From: Microbacterium paraoxydans
GTDB taxonomy: Bacteria; Actinomycetota; Actinomycetes; Actinomycetales; Microbacteriaceae
Length of the DNA stretch: 64,000 bases
Direction of reading: 5' to 3'
NCBI RefSeq assembly: GCF_019056515.1
Contig: NZ_CP064873.1
Location: forward strand, 2,914,001-2,978,000
Below the pieces are notes generated by a model. That model saw nothing but the letters and a program-made list of their open reading frames with translations, was not told the DNA's origin and did no database searches. The position numbers and the translations under genes were made by a program. Shown here in pieces: positions 19,783 through 27,394 of the stretch (position 1 is its first letter; each line of letters begins with the position of its first letter).

Positions 19783-19857
19783 GTTGACTCCTTATTCGCA
19801 CGGGGCGAAGACGCATGAAGCGCTTGTACATCGAGAGTAACGACCAGAAATGGCGGG

Positions 19858-19882
19858 TATGCCCGTGTTCGCCGTGGGCATA
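19858..19882. promoter_or_regulatory. Inverted repeat upstream of clpC
   Basis: TATGCCC (19858-19864) and GGGCATA (19876-19882) form a 7-bp dyad with an 11-base gap in the region between the divergent clpC gene and the membrane-protein operon. It does not match the ClgR box spacing I know, so the binding protein is unknown. Confidence 0.35.
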
Positions 19883-19890
19883 GCGAGGCC

Positions 19891-19938
19891 TTGACGGGTT
19901 TATCGACAGTCGTTATGTTAACGAAAGTCGATAAACCC
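19891..19938 (+). promoter_or_regulatory. Promoter TTGACG-N17-TATGTT with 12-bp operator dyad
   Basis: TTGACG (19891-19896), 17 bases, TATGTT (19914-19919) points at the four-gene membrane operon. GGGTTTATCGAC (19896-19907) lies within the spacer and its exact reverse complement GTCGATAAACCC lies at 19927-19938, just after the expected start. A repressor bound to both arms would block this promoter. The Cro-type regulator that ends the operon is the natural candidate. Confidence 0.7.
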
Positions 19939-19957
19939 TGACTCTCAGGAGGAGCTC

Positions 19958-20581
19958 ATGCTCGCCACGGAAAGACGCCCTTCGCTCGCCGACGGCATCG
20001 CGCTCGGGCTCATCGCCACCGGTGCGGTCAGCGTCGGGATCGGCGCCATCGTCGCCGTCGCCCAGGCCGCCGGTGCCCTGTTCTCCCCCTCGCCCACGGT
20101 CGCGATGCCGGTGCACGACGTCGACCTCTCCGCCCTCGACGGCGTGGCCGGGATCGAGGGCGCCACCGTCGACTCCGCCCTCGTCACGCTCACCGCGCCG
20201 CCCACGAGCGCCCGCTGGCTGCTGCTGCTCGAGACGGCGCTCCCCGCGCTCGCCACCGTGGCGCTGTGCGCGGTGGTCTGGTGGCTCGGCGTCTCCCTCA
20301 TCCGCTCCCGCCCGTTCCGCGCCTCCCTCGGGTGGATGTTCGCCGTCGCCGCCTGCCTGCTGATGGCGGGCACCCTGTTCGGGCAGCTCGCCGGCGGCAT
20401 CGGGCGGGCCGAGATCGTGAGGGATCTCGCCGCGACCGACCCCGCGGTCGAGGACGTGCTGTGGACGCTGCTCATGGAGTTCGATCTCGCGCCCGTGGGG
20501 TGGGCGTTCGCCCTGGCTCTCGTGGCAGGCGTCTTCACCATCGGCCGCCGTCTGCAGCGCGACACGGAGGGACTGGTCTGA
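19958..20581 (+). CDS. DUF2975-like membrane protein, first of three paralogues
   Basis: A 207-residue protein with about four membrane helices (near 18-40, 88-110, 122-142, 172-192) and one larger extracytoplasmic loop (about 45-85). It ends RRLQRDTEGLV, the same tail as the next two genes. It opens an operon with a strong AGGAGG site and a dyad-bearing promoter. Proteins with this tail paired with a tiny YozG-like Cro-type regulator are known as DUF2975; their function is unknown. Its stop overlaps the next ATG by one base (TGATG). Confidence 0.65.
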   Translation: MLATERRPSLADGIALGLIATGAVSVGIGAIVAVAQAAGALFSPSPTVAMPVHDVDLSALDGVAGIEGATVDSALVTLTAPPTSARWLLLLETALPALATVALCAVVWWLGVSLIRSRPFRASLGWMFAVAACLLMAGTLFGQLAGGIGRAEIVRDLAATDPAVEDVLWTLLMEFDLAPVGWAFALALVAGVFTIGRRLQRDTEGLV

Positions 20582-21216
20582 TGGCCGCCGTCACCGCCAC
20601 CCGCTCCGAGCGGGCCGATGCGATCACCGTCATCCTCTATGCGGCGGCGGCCCTCGTTACCGTCGGCCTCGCGACGACGCTCCGCGTGGGCAGCACCTTC
20701 CGGGACGCCGGGATCGCGTGGACGATCCCCATCGACGAACAGCCGATCTCGGCGACCATAGACTCCGGGCAGATCTCGATCGAGGGCATCGCGCAGAGGG
20801 CGATGATCTTCGCGACGGGAGTGAACGGCGTGTCGATCGCCGCCATCGTCGCCGCCATCGCGCTGTGGGCTCTCGCCGCCGTCGCCGTCATCGGCGCGGT
20901 CACGCTCGTCGCCTGGAACTTCCTCCGCGGCCGGTTCTTCGTGGCGGGCAATGCACGCGCCTTCGACGTGATCGGCTGGACACTGGTGCTCGCGCCGATG
21001 GCGATCGTGATGCTCGAGACGATGGGACGCAACGGCGTGACCGCGGCGCTCGGCATCGGCGACGGAGAACCCGTGCACCCGATCGAATTCTGGACGATCG
21101 CGCCGATCTTCGCCACCGGAGTCACCGTCGGCCTCATCGCCGTCGCCTTCCGTCGCGGCATCCGGTTGCAACAGGAGAAGGTCGTGCTGGAGAAGGAGAC
21201 GGAGGGACTGGTCTGA
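20581..21216 (+). CDS. DUF2975-like membrane protein, second of three paralogues
   Basis: A 211-residue protein with four predicted membrane helices (about 16-38, 83-113, 130-150, 175-195) and a cytoplasmic C-terminus ending LEKETEGLV. The four-helix layout, the RGRFF turn after helix 2 and the tail match its neighbours. It overlaps both neighbours by one base, so the three are translationally linked. I see no catalytic or transport motif. Confidence 0.65.
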   Translation: MAAVTATRSERADAITVILYAAAALVTVGLATTLRVGSTFRDAGIAWTIPIDEQPISATIDSGQISIEGIAQRAMIFATGVNGVSIAAIVAAIALWALAAVAVIGAVTLVAWNFLRGRFFVAGNARAFDVIGWTLVLAPMAIVMLETMGRNGVTAALGIGDGEPVHPIEFWTIAPIFATGVTVGLIAVAFRRGIRLQQEKVVLEKETEGLV

Positions 21217-21968
21217 TGATCTCGTTCGGCTCGGAGGCCGTCTGGCCGTCTCTGCTCAACATCGGGATCGCGCTCGCGGTCTGTGCGGCCGTCGTCGCCC
21301 TCGTCGTCTGGAACAGCCGCCGCCGTGGCAGCCGCACGGTCGCCCTCGACGCGGCGCTCACGCTGTCCGGATGGTGGATCACGCTCTCCGCACTCGGCGC
21401 GGTGGTCATCGTCGTCAAGGCGTTCGCCGCCGACTGGGCGGAGCTGCACGGTGCGACGACGGTCTTCCTCGACTGGCCCTCGAGCCTCCCGTGCTCGGAG
21501 TACGGCGACAGCACGACGACGATGCTCAGCTGCGGCGGCACGGAGCTGTCGGACTTCACGGTGGGCCACGCGTCGCTCGGGCTGCGCCTCCTCGCCGCGG
21601 CCGCACAGCTCAGCACGCTCGCCCTCACGACGATCCCCGCGGTGGTCCTCGCGCTCATCTGCTTCCACACCCTTCGCGGCCGCGCGTTCTCCCGCACCGT
21701 GACCCGCGCCCTCGTCGGGGGTGCGATCGCGTTCGGGGTGCTGGGCGTGCTCTCTGATCTCCTGAGCGGCATCGCCGCCACCACCGGACTGCGGGAGGCC
21801 CTGCCCGCGGACAGCACCTGGTATCCGCAGACCTACTGGCTCACCGTCACCCCGCTGCCGTTCGCCGCGGCGCTCGGCCTCCTCGCCCTCGCCGCGGTGT
21901 TCCGTCAGGGCATGCGCGTCGAGCAGGAGCGGGCCGCCCTGGAGCGCGAGACGGAGGGCCTGGTGTGA
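21216..21968 (+). CDS. DUF2975-like membrane protein, third of three paralogues
   Basis: A 250-residue protein, again four membrane helices (about 10-30, 50-70, 125-150, 165-185, with a further hydrophobic stretch near 215-235) and the tail LERETEGLV. Unlike its paralogues it has a longer outer loop with Cys in LPCSEYG and LSCGGTEL, which could form a disulfide. Its stop overlaps the GTG of the regulator gene. Function unknown; the repetition of three in one operon suggests a hetero-oligomeric membrane complex, which is inference. Confidence 0.65.
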   Translation: MISFGSEAVWPSLLNIGIALAVCAAVVALVVWNSRRRGSRTVALDAALTLSGWWITLSALGAVVIVVKAFAADWAELHGATTVFLDWPSSLPCSEYGDSTTTMLSCGGTELSDFTVGHASLGLRLLAAAAQLSTLALTTIPAVVLALICFHTLRGRAFSRTVTRALVGGAIAFGVLGVLSDLLSGIAATTGLREALPADSTWYPQTYWLTVTPLPFAAALGLLALAAVFRQGMRVEQERAALERETEGLV

Positions 21969-22201
21969 GCCCGGCGGAGAGCGACGACGAGTTCACGGGC
22001 ATCCACTGCCGTCTCGATGAGCTGCTGGCGGCCCGCGGGATGACGCTGACGGAGCTGAGCGCCGCCGTCGGCGTCAGCATCGTGAACCTGTCGGTGCTGA
22101 AGAACGACCGCGCCCGCGCGATCCGCTACTCCACGCTGCGGGCCATCTGTGACGCGCTCGACTGCGAGGTCGGCGACCTCCTCGTCCTCGCCGATCGCTG
22201 A
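21965..22201 (+). CDS. Small Cro/C1-type HTH regulator (YozG-like)
   Basis: A 78-residue DNA-binding protein that is almost only a helix-turn-helix: LDELLAARGMTLTELSAAVG, VSIVNLSVLKNDRARAIRYSTL, then LRAICDALDCEVGDLLV. GTG at 21965 overlaps the preceding stop (GTGA). As last gene of the membrane operon it probably binds the dyad at 19896-19938 and controls its own operon. This pairing with DUF2975-type proteins is a known arrangement; the signal it responds to is not. Confidence 0.8.
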   Translation: MSPAESDDEFTGIHCRLDELLAARGMTLTELSAAVGVSIVNLSVLKNDRARAIRYSTLRAICDALDCEVGDLLVLADR

Positions 22202-22207
22202 CCCCTG

Positions 22208-22287
22208 CCGACCCACCCCCTTCCGCGCACCCCGGCCCCTTGCGGACGCACGCAGGGGGCCGGGACGCACGAAGAGGGGTGGGTCGG
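22208..22287. repeat. 80-bp palindromic intergenic repeat, copy 2 (GACCCACCCC family)
   Basis: Outer arms CCGACCCACCCC and GGGGTGGGTCGG flank an inner CCCCGGCCCC/GGGGGCCGGG dyad, 80 bp in all. It starts 7 bases after the HTH regulator stop, so it may also act as terminator of that operon. Confidence 0.8.
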
Positions 22288-22363
22288 CGGGAGGGCGAGC
22301 ACGGTCACGCGCTGGATTGCAAGCCCCTTCTATGAGTCGGCTGTGAGTGGATAGCGTCGTCGC

Positions 22364-22705
22364 ATGATCAGCACCCGCATCCCCTCGCGTCGCGGCCTCC
22401 GCCTCCTGGCGATCGTCCCGGCCGCTGCCCTCGCCTTCTCCCTCGCCGCCTGCGCGGGAGAGAGCCGCCCCTCGGTCGACGAGGTCGCCGACGGCATCCA
22501 GAAGGTCTTCGAGGGCACCCCGCAGGAGGAGGCCATGACCGACGACGCCGCCACCTGCCTGGCCGAAGCCCTGGTCGACTCCGACCTCAGCGACGAGACG
22601 CTCGGCTACATCGCCGACGGCGAGGACAAGCAGCGGGACGAGGCCGACAAGGCCCTCACGACCCAGATCATCCAGGACAACCTCCAGGACTGCGTCACGC
22701 CCTGA
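22364..22705 (+). CDS. Small secreted lipoprotein
   Basis: A 113-residue exported lipoprotein. The basic start STRIPSRRGLR, a hydrophobic core and the lipobox LAAC (Cys30 to be lipidated) are clear. The mature part is acidic and helical, with two further cysteines (DDAATCLAEAL and LQDCVTP) positioned to form a disulfide. No named family is recognised with certainty. A strong hairpin terminator follows. Confidence 0.75.
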   Translation: MISTRIPSRRGLRLLAIVPAAALAFSLAACAGESRPSVDEVADGIQKVFEGTPQEEAMTDDAATCLAEALVDSDLSDETLGYIADGEDKQRDEADKALTTQIIQDNLQDCVTP

Positions 22706-22718
22706 GGGCGGCACGCAG

Positions 22719-22757
22719 CGAAGGATGACGGCCTGGGAGGGCGGCCGTCATCCTTCG
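22719..22757 (+). terminator. Hairpin terminator after the lipoprotein gene
   Basis: A 15-bp perfect stem, CGAAGGATGACGGCC (22719-22733) with its complement at 22743-22757, 9-base loop, 14 bases past the stop. Confidence 0.8.
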
Positions 22758-22847
22758 TCATATCCGCCCAGGGAATTCTCAGGCTCTCCTAGCGTTGAGC
22801 CTCATGGCGTGCACCCGGCGCGCCGCGATTCTGGAGTCCCCACCTCA

Positions 22848-24269
22848 ATGAGCACCACCGCACGCGCCCAGAAGGCGCCAGACACCCGCGGGCCGGTCCG
22901 GAAGCTGCTGACCTCGTTCGGCTTCCAGATCATCGCCGCCCTCGTCCTCGGCATCGCCGCCGGTCTGATCGGCCGTCAGCTCGGCGCCACGCCCGAGAAC
23001 CCGACCGCCCTGTCGGCGACCCTCGACACGATCGGCAGCTCGTACGTCACGCTGCTCCGCGCGGCTGTCGTCCCGCTGATCTTCACCGCGATCGTCGCGA
23101 GCATCTCGAACCTCCGTCGCGTGCAGAACGCCGCCCGCCTCGCCGGGCAGACGATCCTCTGGTTCGCGATCACCGCCTTCATCGCGGTCATCATCGGCAT
23201 CGTCCTCGGCCTCGTGATCCAGCCGGGCAGCCGCGCCGGCGAGGGCCTGGAGCCGGGCGAGCCGTACACGGTCGGCACCTGGTGGAACTTCCTCCTCGGC
23301 CTCATCCCGCAGAACTTCCTCGGCCTGACCGTCAGCACCTCCCCCGGAGCCACCGAGGGCGCGTTCACCTCGAGCGTCGGCTTCAACATCCTCCAGGTGA
23401 TCGTGGTCGCGGCCGTCGTCGGCATCGCGGCGCTCAAGGCCGGCAAGAAGGCGGAGCCGTTCCTCGTCTTCACCGAGTCCCTGCTCAAGGTCATCCAGCG
23501 CGTGCTGTGGTGGATCATCCGCATCGCTCCGCTCGGCACGTTCGGCCTCATCGGCTCCGCCGTCATCAAGTACGGCTGGGAGAAGCTCGCGTCGCTCGGC
23601 TGGTTCGCGGCCGCGGTCTACATCGGCCTCGCGCTCGTGCTGTTCGTCGTGTACCCCATCCTGGTGCGCACGCACGGCCTCTCCATCAAGCAGTACTTCT
23701 CGGGTGTGTGGCCGGCGGTGCAGCTCGCCTTCGTGAGCCGCTCCTCCATCGGCACGCTGCCCCTCACGGAGCGCGTGACCGAGCGCAACCTCGGTGTGCC
23801 CCGCTCCTACGCCTCGTTCGCCGTGCCGCTGGGCGCGACGACGAAGATGGACGGCTGCGCCGCGATCTACCCGGCCATCGCCGCGATCTTCGTCGCGCAG
23901 TTCTTCGGCATCGAGCTGAACTTCGTGCAGTACCTGCTGATCGTGATCGTCTCGGTCGTCGGTTCCGCCGCCACCGCCGGCACCACGGGCGCGGTCGTCA
24001 TGCTCACGCTGACGCTGTCCACCCTGGGTCTGCCGCTCGAGGGCGTCGGCCTGCTGCTCGCGATCGACCCGATCCTCGACATGGGCCGCACGGCCGTGAA
24101 CGTCGCCGGTCAGGCGCTCGTCCCCGCGATCGTCGCGAAGCGCGAGGGCATCCTCGACGAGGAGCTCTACAACGCGCCGCGCGAGGGCCTGCCCTTCGCC
24201 GACGACTCCGGCGACGACGCTCCCGAGGCCGACGCCGCCTCCACCCCGGAGCCCGCCGGCGCCCGCTGA
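22848..24269 (+). CDS. Dicarboxylate/amino acid:cation symporter (DAACS family)
   Basis: A 473-residue sodium- or proton-coupled carrier of the glutamate/C4-dicarboxylate (GltP/DctA) family in the cytoplasmic membrane. Eight helices plus two re-entrant loops are expected. The hairpin-1 motif appears as SRSSIGTLP, the helix-7 motif as LGATTKMDGCA (family NMDG/KMDG), hairpin 2 as TAGTTGAV and helix 8 as DPILDMGRTAVNV. ATG 22848 is chosen because earlier in-frame starts read through the upstream terminator. A strong intrinsic terminator follows. Whether it prefers glutamate/aspartate or C4-dicarboxylates cannot be read. Confidence 0.92.
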   Translation: MSTTARAQKAPDTRGPVRKLLTSFGFQIIAALVLGIAAGLIGRQLGATPENPTALSATLDTIGSSYVTLLRAAVVPLIFTAIVASISNLRRVQNAARLAGQTILWFAITAFIAVIIGIVLGLVIQPGSRAGEGLEPGEPYTVGTWWNFLLGLIPQNFLGLTVSTSPGATEGAFTSSVGFNILQVIVVAAVVGIAALKAGKKAEPFLVFTESLLKVIQRVLWWIIRIAPLGTFGLIGSAVIKYGWEKLASLGWFAAAVYIGLALVLFVVYPILVRTHGLSIKQYFSGVWPAVQLAFVSRSSIGTLPLTERVTERNLGVPRSYASFAVPLGATTKMDGCAAIYPAIAAIFVAQFFGIELNFVQYLLIVIVSVVGSAATAGTTGAVVMLTLTLSTLGLPLEGVGLLLAIDPILDMGRTAVNVAGQALVPAIVAKREGILDEELYNAPREGLPFADDSGDDAPEADAASTPEPAGAR

Positions 24270-24283
24270 CCCGGTCTCCTCAC

Positions 24284-24323
24284 GAGCGCCCCACCTTCCT
24301 CTCGAAGGTGGGGCGCTCTTTTT
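24284..24323 (+). terminator. Rho-independent terminator after the DAACS symporter
   Basis: A 14-bp stem GAGCGCCCCACCTT (24284-24297) with its complement (24305-24318), 7-base loop, followed by TTTTT. This is the most classical intrinsic terminator in the window. Confidence 0.92.
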
Positions 24324-24337
24324 ATCTCCCTTCCCCG

Positions 24338-24416
24338 CCGACCCACCCCTTTGCGTGCGCCCCGGCCCTTTACGCGCGGGCGGAAAGGGGTGGGTCGACC
24401 GGAAGGGGTGGGTCGG
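24338..24416. repeat. 79-bp palindromic intergenic repeat, copy 3 (GACCCACCCC family)
   Basis: Starts with CCGACCCACCCCTTT and ends AAGGGGTGGGTCGG, with an additional internal AAAGGGGTGGGTCG copy at about 24384-24397. It lies between two convergent genes, past the symporter terminator. Confidence 0.8.
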
Positions 24417-24429
24417 CGGAAAGGAGGGG

Positions 24430-26160
24430 TCAGTTGCGGCTCAGGGGGCGGGTCGCGCCGCGGGTGTCGAGCGCGAGCTCCTCGGCGTCCATCGCGGCCA
24501 GCAGCTCCCGCATGACCTCCTCGTCCAGCTCGCCGGCGTCCCGCTCCGCGACGAGGATCTCCCGCCGCACCTGCAGCCATCCCTTGGTCAGCGCGACGAG
24601 GTCGTCATAGGAGGGGCGGGCGACGGTGTCCTCGACCTGCTGTGCGTCGTCGGTGTCCTTCTCCACCCGGGTCATGCGCTTGGTGAAGGCATCGAACATG
24701 CCGAGGTCGACCTCGCCGTGCTTCTGCTCCCACTCCCGGCGCTTCTCAGCGAGGTACGCCTTGCCGGCCTCGCGGCTCTTGGCCTTGACCATCTCCAGCG
24801 CCGCGACGTCTTCCTCGTGCTCCTCGTCCCCCGCGATCTCGAGCCGCCGGATGAGCAGCGGCAGCGTGAGCCCCTGCAGCAGGAGCGTGCCGACGGTGAC
24901 GATGAAGGCGACGACGACGATGGCGTGCGAGGCCTCGGTGTCGAGCCCGGCCAGATCGGCGGCGGCCACCGCGATCGCCAGGGTCACCACGCCGCGCATA
25001 CCCGCCCACGAGATGACCGCATTGTCCTTCCAGGTGAGCCGCAGCCCGGCCATGCGCTCCCGGACGATCTGCGTCCGCAGCTCATCCGTGCTCTGATCGC
25101 GCCACCGCCGGGACCGCCGTCGCCGTTCGTCGAACTCCCCGGATGCGATGCCGCGATCCATGCGGGCGAGCCGGCGGCGGTCCTGGAAGTTCGACCACGC
25201 GCTGATCGGGTAGATGTAGAGCGGCCGCACGACGAGCACCACAAGCAGCACGGCGCCGGAGAGCAGGAGGATGTGCCCCACCGACTCGCTGCCGAGATCG
25301 CTGAGCACCCGCGGGAACTGGAGGCCGATGTAGGCGAACACGAAGCTCTCCAGCAGCAGGTCGGCCGAGAGCCACAACGGCGCCTCCTGCTGCCGGGTCG
25401 TGTAGTCGGTGCGCGGGGCGTTGAAGCCGACGAACAGTCCCATGGCCACGACCGCGAGGACGCCGGAGCCGAGCAGATGCTCCGCGATGTTGTACGCGCC
25501 GAACGGGGCGAGCAGACCGAAGGTGCCGATCACCACCGGGTCGCCGATGCGCATGCGGAGCTGATGCAGGACGATCCCGAAGATCAGCCCGATGCCCACC
25601 CCCACGCCGACCGCGAGGAGGAACTGCCAGATCCCATCCCAGACGGTCAGCGTCGCCCCGGCGAGGATGGCCGCGAACACCCGGTAGAGCGTGAGCGAGG
25701 TCGCGTCGTTGATGAGGCTCTCCCCGGACAGCACCGTCATGATGCGGCGAGGTAGACCGAGACGACGGCCGATCGCCGCCGCCGACACCGCGTCCGGCGG
25801 GGCGACGATGGCGCCCAGCAGCAGCGCGCCGGGCAGCGTGAGCGACGGCAGGATCCACCAGGCCACGAGTCCGACGGCGAACGCGGTGAGCAGCACGAGC
25901 CAGATCCCGAGGCGGCGGATCTGCGGCAGGCTGCGCTTGAACCCGACGAACGACACGTCGAGGGCGGCGGAATACAGCAGCGGCGGCAGGACGAGCCCGA
26001 GCAGCAGGTGCCCGTCGATCTCCAGCTCCGGCACGAACGGCAGGAACGAGGCGGCGAGCGCCACGACGGTCACGAGCAGCGGGGCCGGCCACCCCCGCGA
26101 TCGCGCGACGGCCGCCACGGCGACAGCTCCGACGAGGACGTAGAAGATCCCGGCTTCCAT
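24430..26160 (-). CDS. Na+/H+ antiporter, CPA1 (NhaP-like) family
   Basis: A 576-residue cation/proton exchanger in the membrane, used for pH and salt homeostasis. About twelve helices fill residues 1-420. The ion-binding region shows the CPA1 signature APPDAVSAAAIGRRLG followed by LSGESLINDATSLTLYRVF, where the ND pair corresponds to the transport-site residues. A cytoplasmic helical tail of about 150 charged residues follows. A possible start inside the divergent space is excluded because ATG 26160 matches the family N-terminus. It is alone on its strand, ending near the repeat at 24338-24416. Confidence 0.93.
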   Translation of the reverse strand: MEAGIFYVLVGAVAVAAVARSRGWPAPLLVTVVALAASFLPFVPELEIDGHLLLGLVLPPLLYSAALDVSFVGFKRSLPQIRRLGIWLVLLTAFAVGLVAWWILPSLTLPGALLLGAIVAPPDAVSAAAIGRRLGLPRRIMTVLSGESLINDATSLTLYRVFAAILAGATLTVWDGIWQFLLAVGVGVGIGLIFGIVLHQLRMRIGDPVVIGTFGLLAPFGAYNIAEHLLGSGVLAVVAMGLFVGFNAPRTDYTTRQQEAPLWLSADLLLESFVFAYIGLQFPRVLSDLGSESVGHILLLSGAVLLVVLVVRPLYIYPISAWSNFQDRRRLARMDRGIASGEFDERRRRSRRWRDQSTDELRTQIVRERMAGLRLTWKDNAVISWAGMRGVVTLAIAVAAADLAGLDTEASHAIVVVAFIVTVGTLLLQGLTLPLLIRRLEIAGDEEHEEDVAALEMVKAKSREAGKAYLAEKRREWEQKHGEVDLGMFDAFTKRMTRVEKDTDDAQQVEDTVARPSYDDLVALTKGWLQVRREILVAERDAGELDEEVMRELLAAMDAEELALDTRGATRPLSRN

Positions 26161-26205
26161 GCGGAAAGCGTAGCGGCGTCGTCGGCACCCCCTGCCCGCC
26201 GGGCG

Positions 26206-26514
26206 TCAGTCGCGGGCGGAGCGCTCGCGTTCCGGCGCCTCCGCATCGAGAGCCTCCCGGAGGCCCGCGTTCTCATCCTGCAGGTCGAGGACCCGCGCGA
26301 TCCCGGCGATGTTGATGCCGTCGCCGCGGAGCTCGGCCGCGCGACGCAGGCGGGTGATGTCATCGTCGCTGTACCGGCGCGTGCCGCCGTCGCTCCGGGC
26401 GGGCGCGAGGAGGCCCTTGCTCTCGAAGAGCCGGATCGTCGCCTCGGGCAGGTCGACGAGTTGCGCGGCCACGGCGATGCCGTAGAGCGGGGTGCGCGAG
26501 TCGCGTGCGGTCAT
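26206..26514 (-). CDS. MerR-family regulator, HspR-like
   Basis: A 102-residue MerR-type winged HTH: LYGIAVAAQLVDLPEATIRLFESKGLLAPARS is the DNA-binding segment, then GGTRRYSDDDITRLRR and a short helix for dimerisation. It lacks a cysteine-rich or large ligand domain, like HspR, the actinobacterial heat-shock repressor. It is divergent from a small heat-shock protein gene 130 bases away, so it likely represses that gene. The classical HAIR operator (CTTGAGT-N7-ACTCAAG) is not seen; a different 17-bp palindrome is present in the gap. Confidence 0.85.
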   Translation of the reverse strand: MTARDSRTPLYGIAVAAQLVDLPEATIRLFESKGLLAPARSDGGTRRYSDDDITRLRRAAELRGDGINIAGIARVLDLQDENAGLREALDAEAPERERSARD

Positions 26515-26539
26515 GAATGTCCTCGTCTCCGGATCGGGG

Positions 26540-26601
26540 TTGCGAAGATTCCTGCGTGTGTTCTATAACAAATCTATACCTCAGGTGCAGATAATCTGCA
26601 C
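26540..26601 (+). promoter_or_regulatory. Divergent MerR/Hsp20 control region with 17-bp palindrome
   Basis: GTGCAGAT-A-ATCTGCAC at 26585-26601 is a perfect 17-bp palindrome between the divergent MerR-type and hsp20 genes. TTGCGA (26540-26545), 18 bases, TATAAC (26564-26569) is a possible promoter toward hsp20, and the palindrome would then lie just after its start site. It is the likely operator of the MerR-type regulator. Confidence 0.6.
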
Positions 26602-26643
26602 GCCACCTCAGCCCTTGCAGGGCCGCACGAAAGGAGACACCTC

Positions 26644-27066
26644 ATGGCACTGACCTTCGATCCCTTCAGCCAGCTCGACCGCTTCGCCGCGAGCGTCCTG
26701 GACTCCGTGCGCGCGCCCCGGTCGATGCCGGTGGACCTGTACCGCGACGGGGACCGCTACATCCTGCACGCCGACCTCCCCGGCGCCGACCCCGGCTCCA
26801 TCGACGTCGACCTCGACGGCGGGCAGCTCACGATCCGCGCACAGCGCACGGCCGACACCCGCGAAGGCGTGCGCTGGCTCGCCCGCGAGCGCGGCGCCGG
26901 ATCGTTCCTGCGCCAGTTCTCGCTCGGCGACGGAGTGGACCTCGACAACATCAGCGCCTCGTACGAGAGCGGTGTCCTGTCGGTCGTGATCCCCGTCAGC
27001 GAACGGGCGAAGCCACGCAAGATCGTCGTCGAATCCGGCGAACAGCGCCAGGCGATCGACGCCTGA
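26644..27066 (+). CDS. Small heat-shock protein, Hsp20/alpha-crystallin family
   Basis: A 140-residue ATP-independent chaperone that holds unfolding proteins. The alpha-crystallin domain covers about residues 27-125: PVDLYRDGDRYILHADLPGAD, then a short insert, ERGAGSFLRQFSLGDGVDLDNISASYESGVLSVVIPV with the conserved G-V-L motif. The C-terminal tail lacks the usual I-x-I anchor (it ends ERAKPRKIVVESGEQ), where KIVV may substitute. GAAAGGAG precedes the ATG. It is followed by a hairpin terminator and a DUF2795 gene. Confidence 0.93.
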   Translation: MALTFDPFSQLDRFAASVLDSVRAPRSMPVDLYRDGDRYILHADLPGADPGSIDVDLDGGQLTIRAQRTADTREGVRWLARERGAGSFLRQFSLGDGVDLDNISASYESGVLSVVIPVSERAKPRKIVVESGEQRQAIDA

Positions 27067-27072
27067 GCACCC

Positions 27073-27098
27073 GGGGGCGGTGCTGCGGCACCGCCCCC
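27073..27098 (+). terminator. Hairpin terminator after hsp20
   Basis: A 10-bp perfect stem GGGGGCGGTG (27073-27082) with CACCGCCCCC (27089-27098), loop CTGCGG, 7 bases past the hsp20 stop and followed by a pyrimidine-rich stretch. Since the next gene starts 30 bases on, partial read-through is likely. Confidence 0.7.
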
Positions 27099-27130
27099 CT
27101 CTCATCCTCTTCTCACGGAAAGGACGAAAC

Positions 27131-27358
27131 ATGGCACTCTCCCCGACCCTCGACCGCTTCCTCGCCGAGATGGAGTACCCCGCGACCCGCGACGACCTCC
27201 TGCGCGAAGCCGCGCGGGAGGGACTGCCGAACCACGACCGTGCGGCGCTGCACGACCTGCCGGAACAGAGCTTCAGCGCCGCCTGGCTCATCCGCTATCG
27301 CCTCGCCAGGAACGCGCTCGCCGACGCGCTCACCCCCGCCTCGCGCCTCGCCGCGTAG
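27131..27358 (+). CDS. DUF2795 family small protein
   Basis: A 75-residue protein with the DUF2795 pattern: FLAEMEYPATRDDLLREAAREG, then LHDLPEQSFSAAWLIRYRLA. These small proteins are often found near stress genes in actinobacteria and have no known activity. ATG 27131 has GGAAAGGAC upstream; the extension to 27080 would read through the terminator. Placement directly after hsp20 suggests co-expression under heat or envelope stress. Confidence 0.75.
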   Translation: MALSPTLDRFLAEMEYPATRDDLLREAAREGLPNHDRAALHDLPEQSFSAAWLIRYRLARNALADALTPASRLAA

Positions 27359-27394
27359 GGAATGCCGGAGCGGCCGCCGAGGTTGCATCCGGAG

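Noticed and set aside
19858..19882. ClgR box upstream of clpC
   Set aside because: CGC and GCG half-sites are about 10 bases apart here, where the ClgR box I know has about 5.
26540..26601. HAIR element for HspR
   Set aside because: CTTGAGT-N7-ACTCAAG is not present; only the different 17-bp palindrome is.
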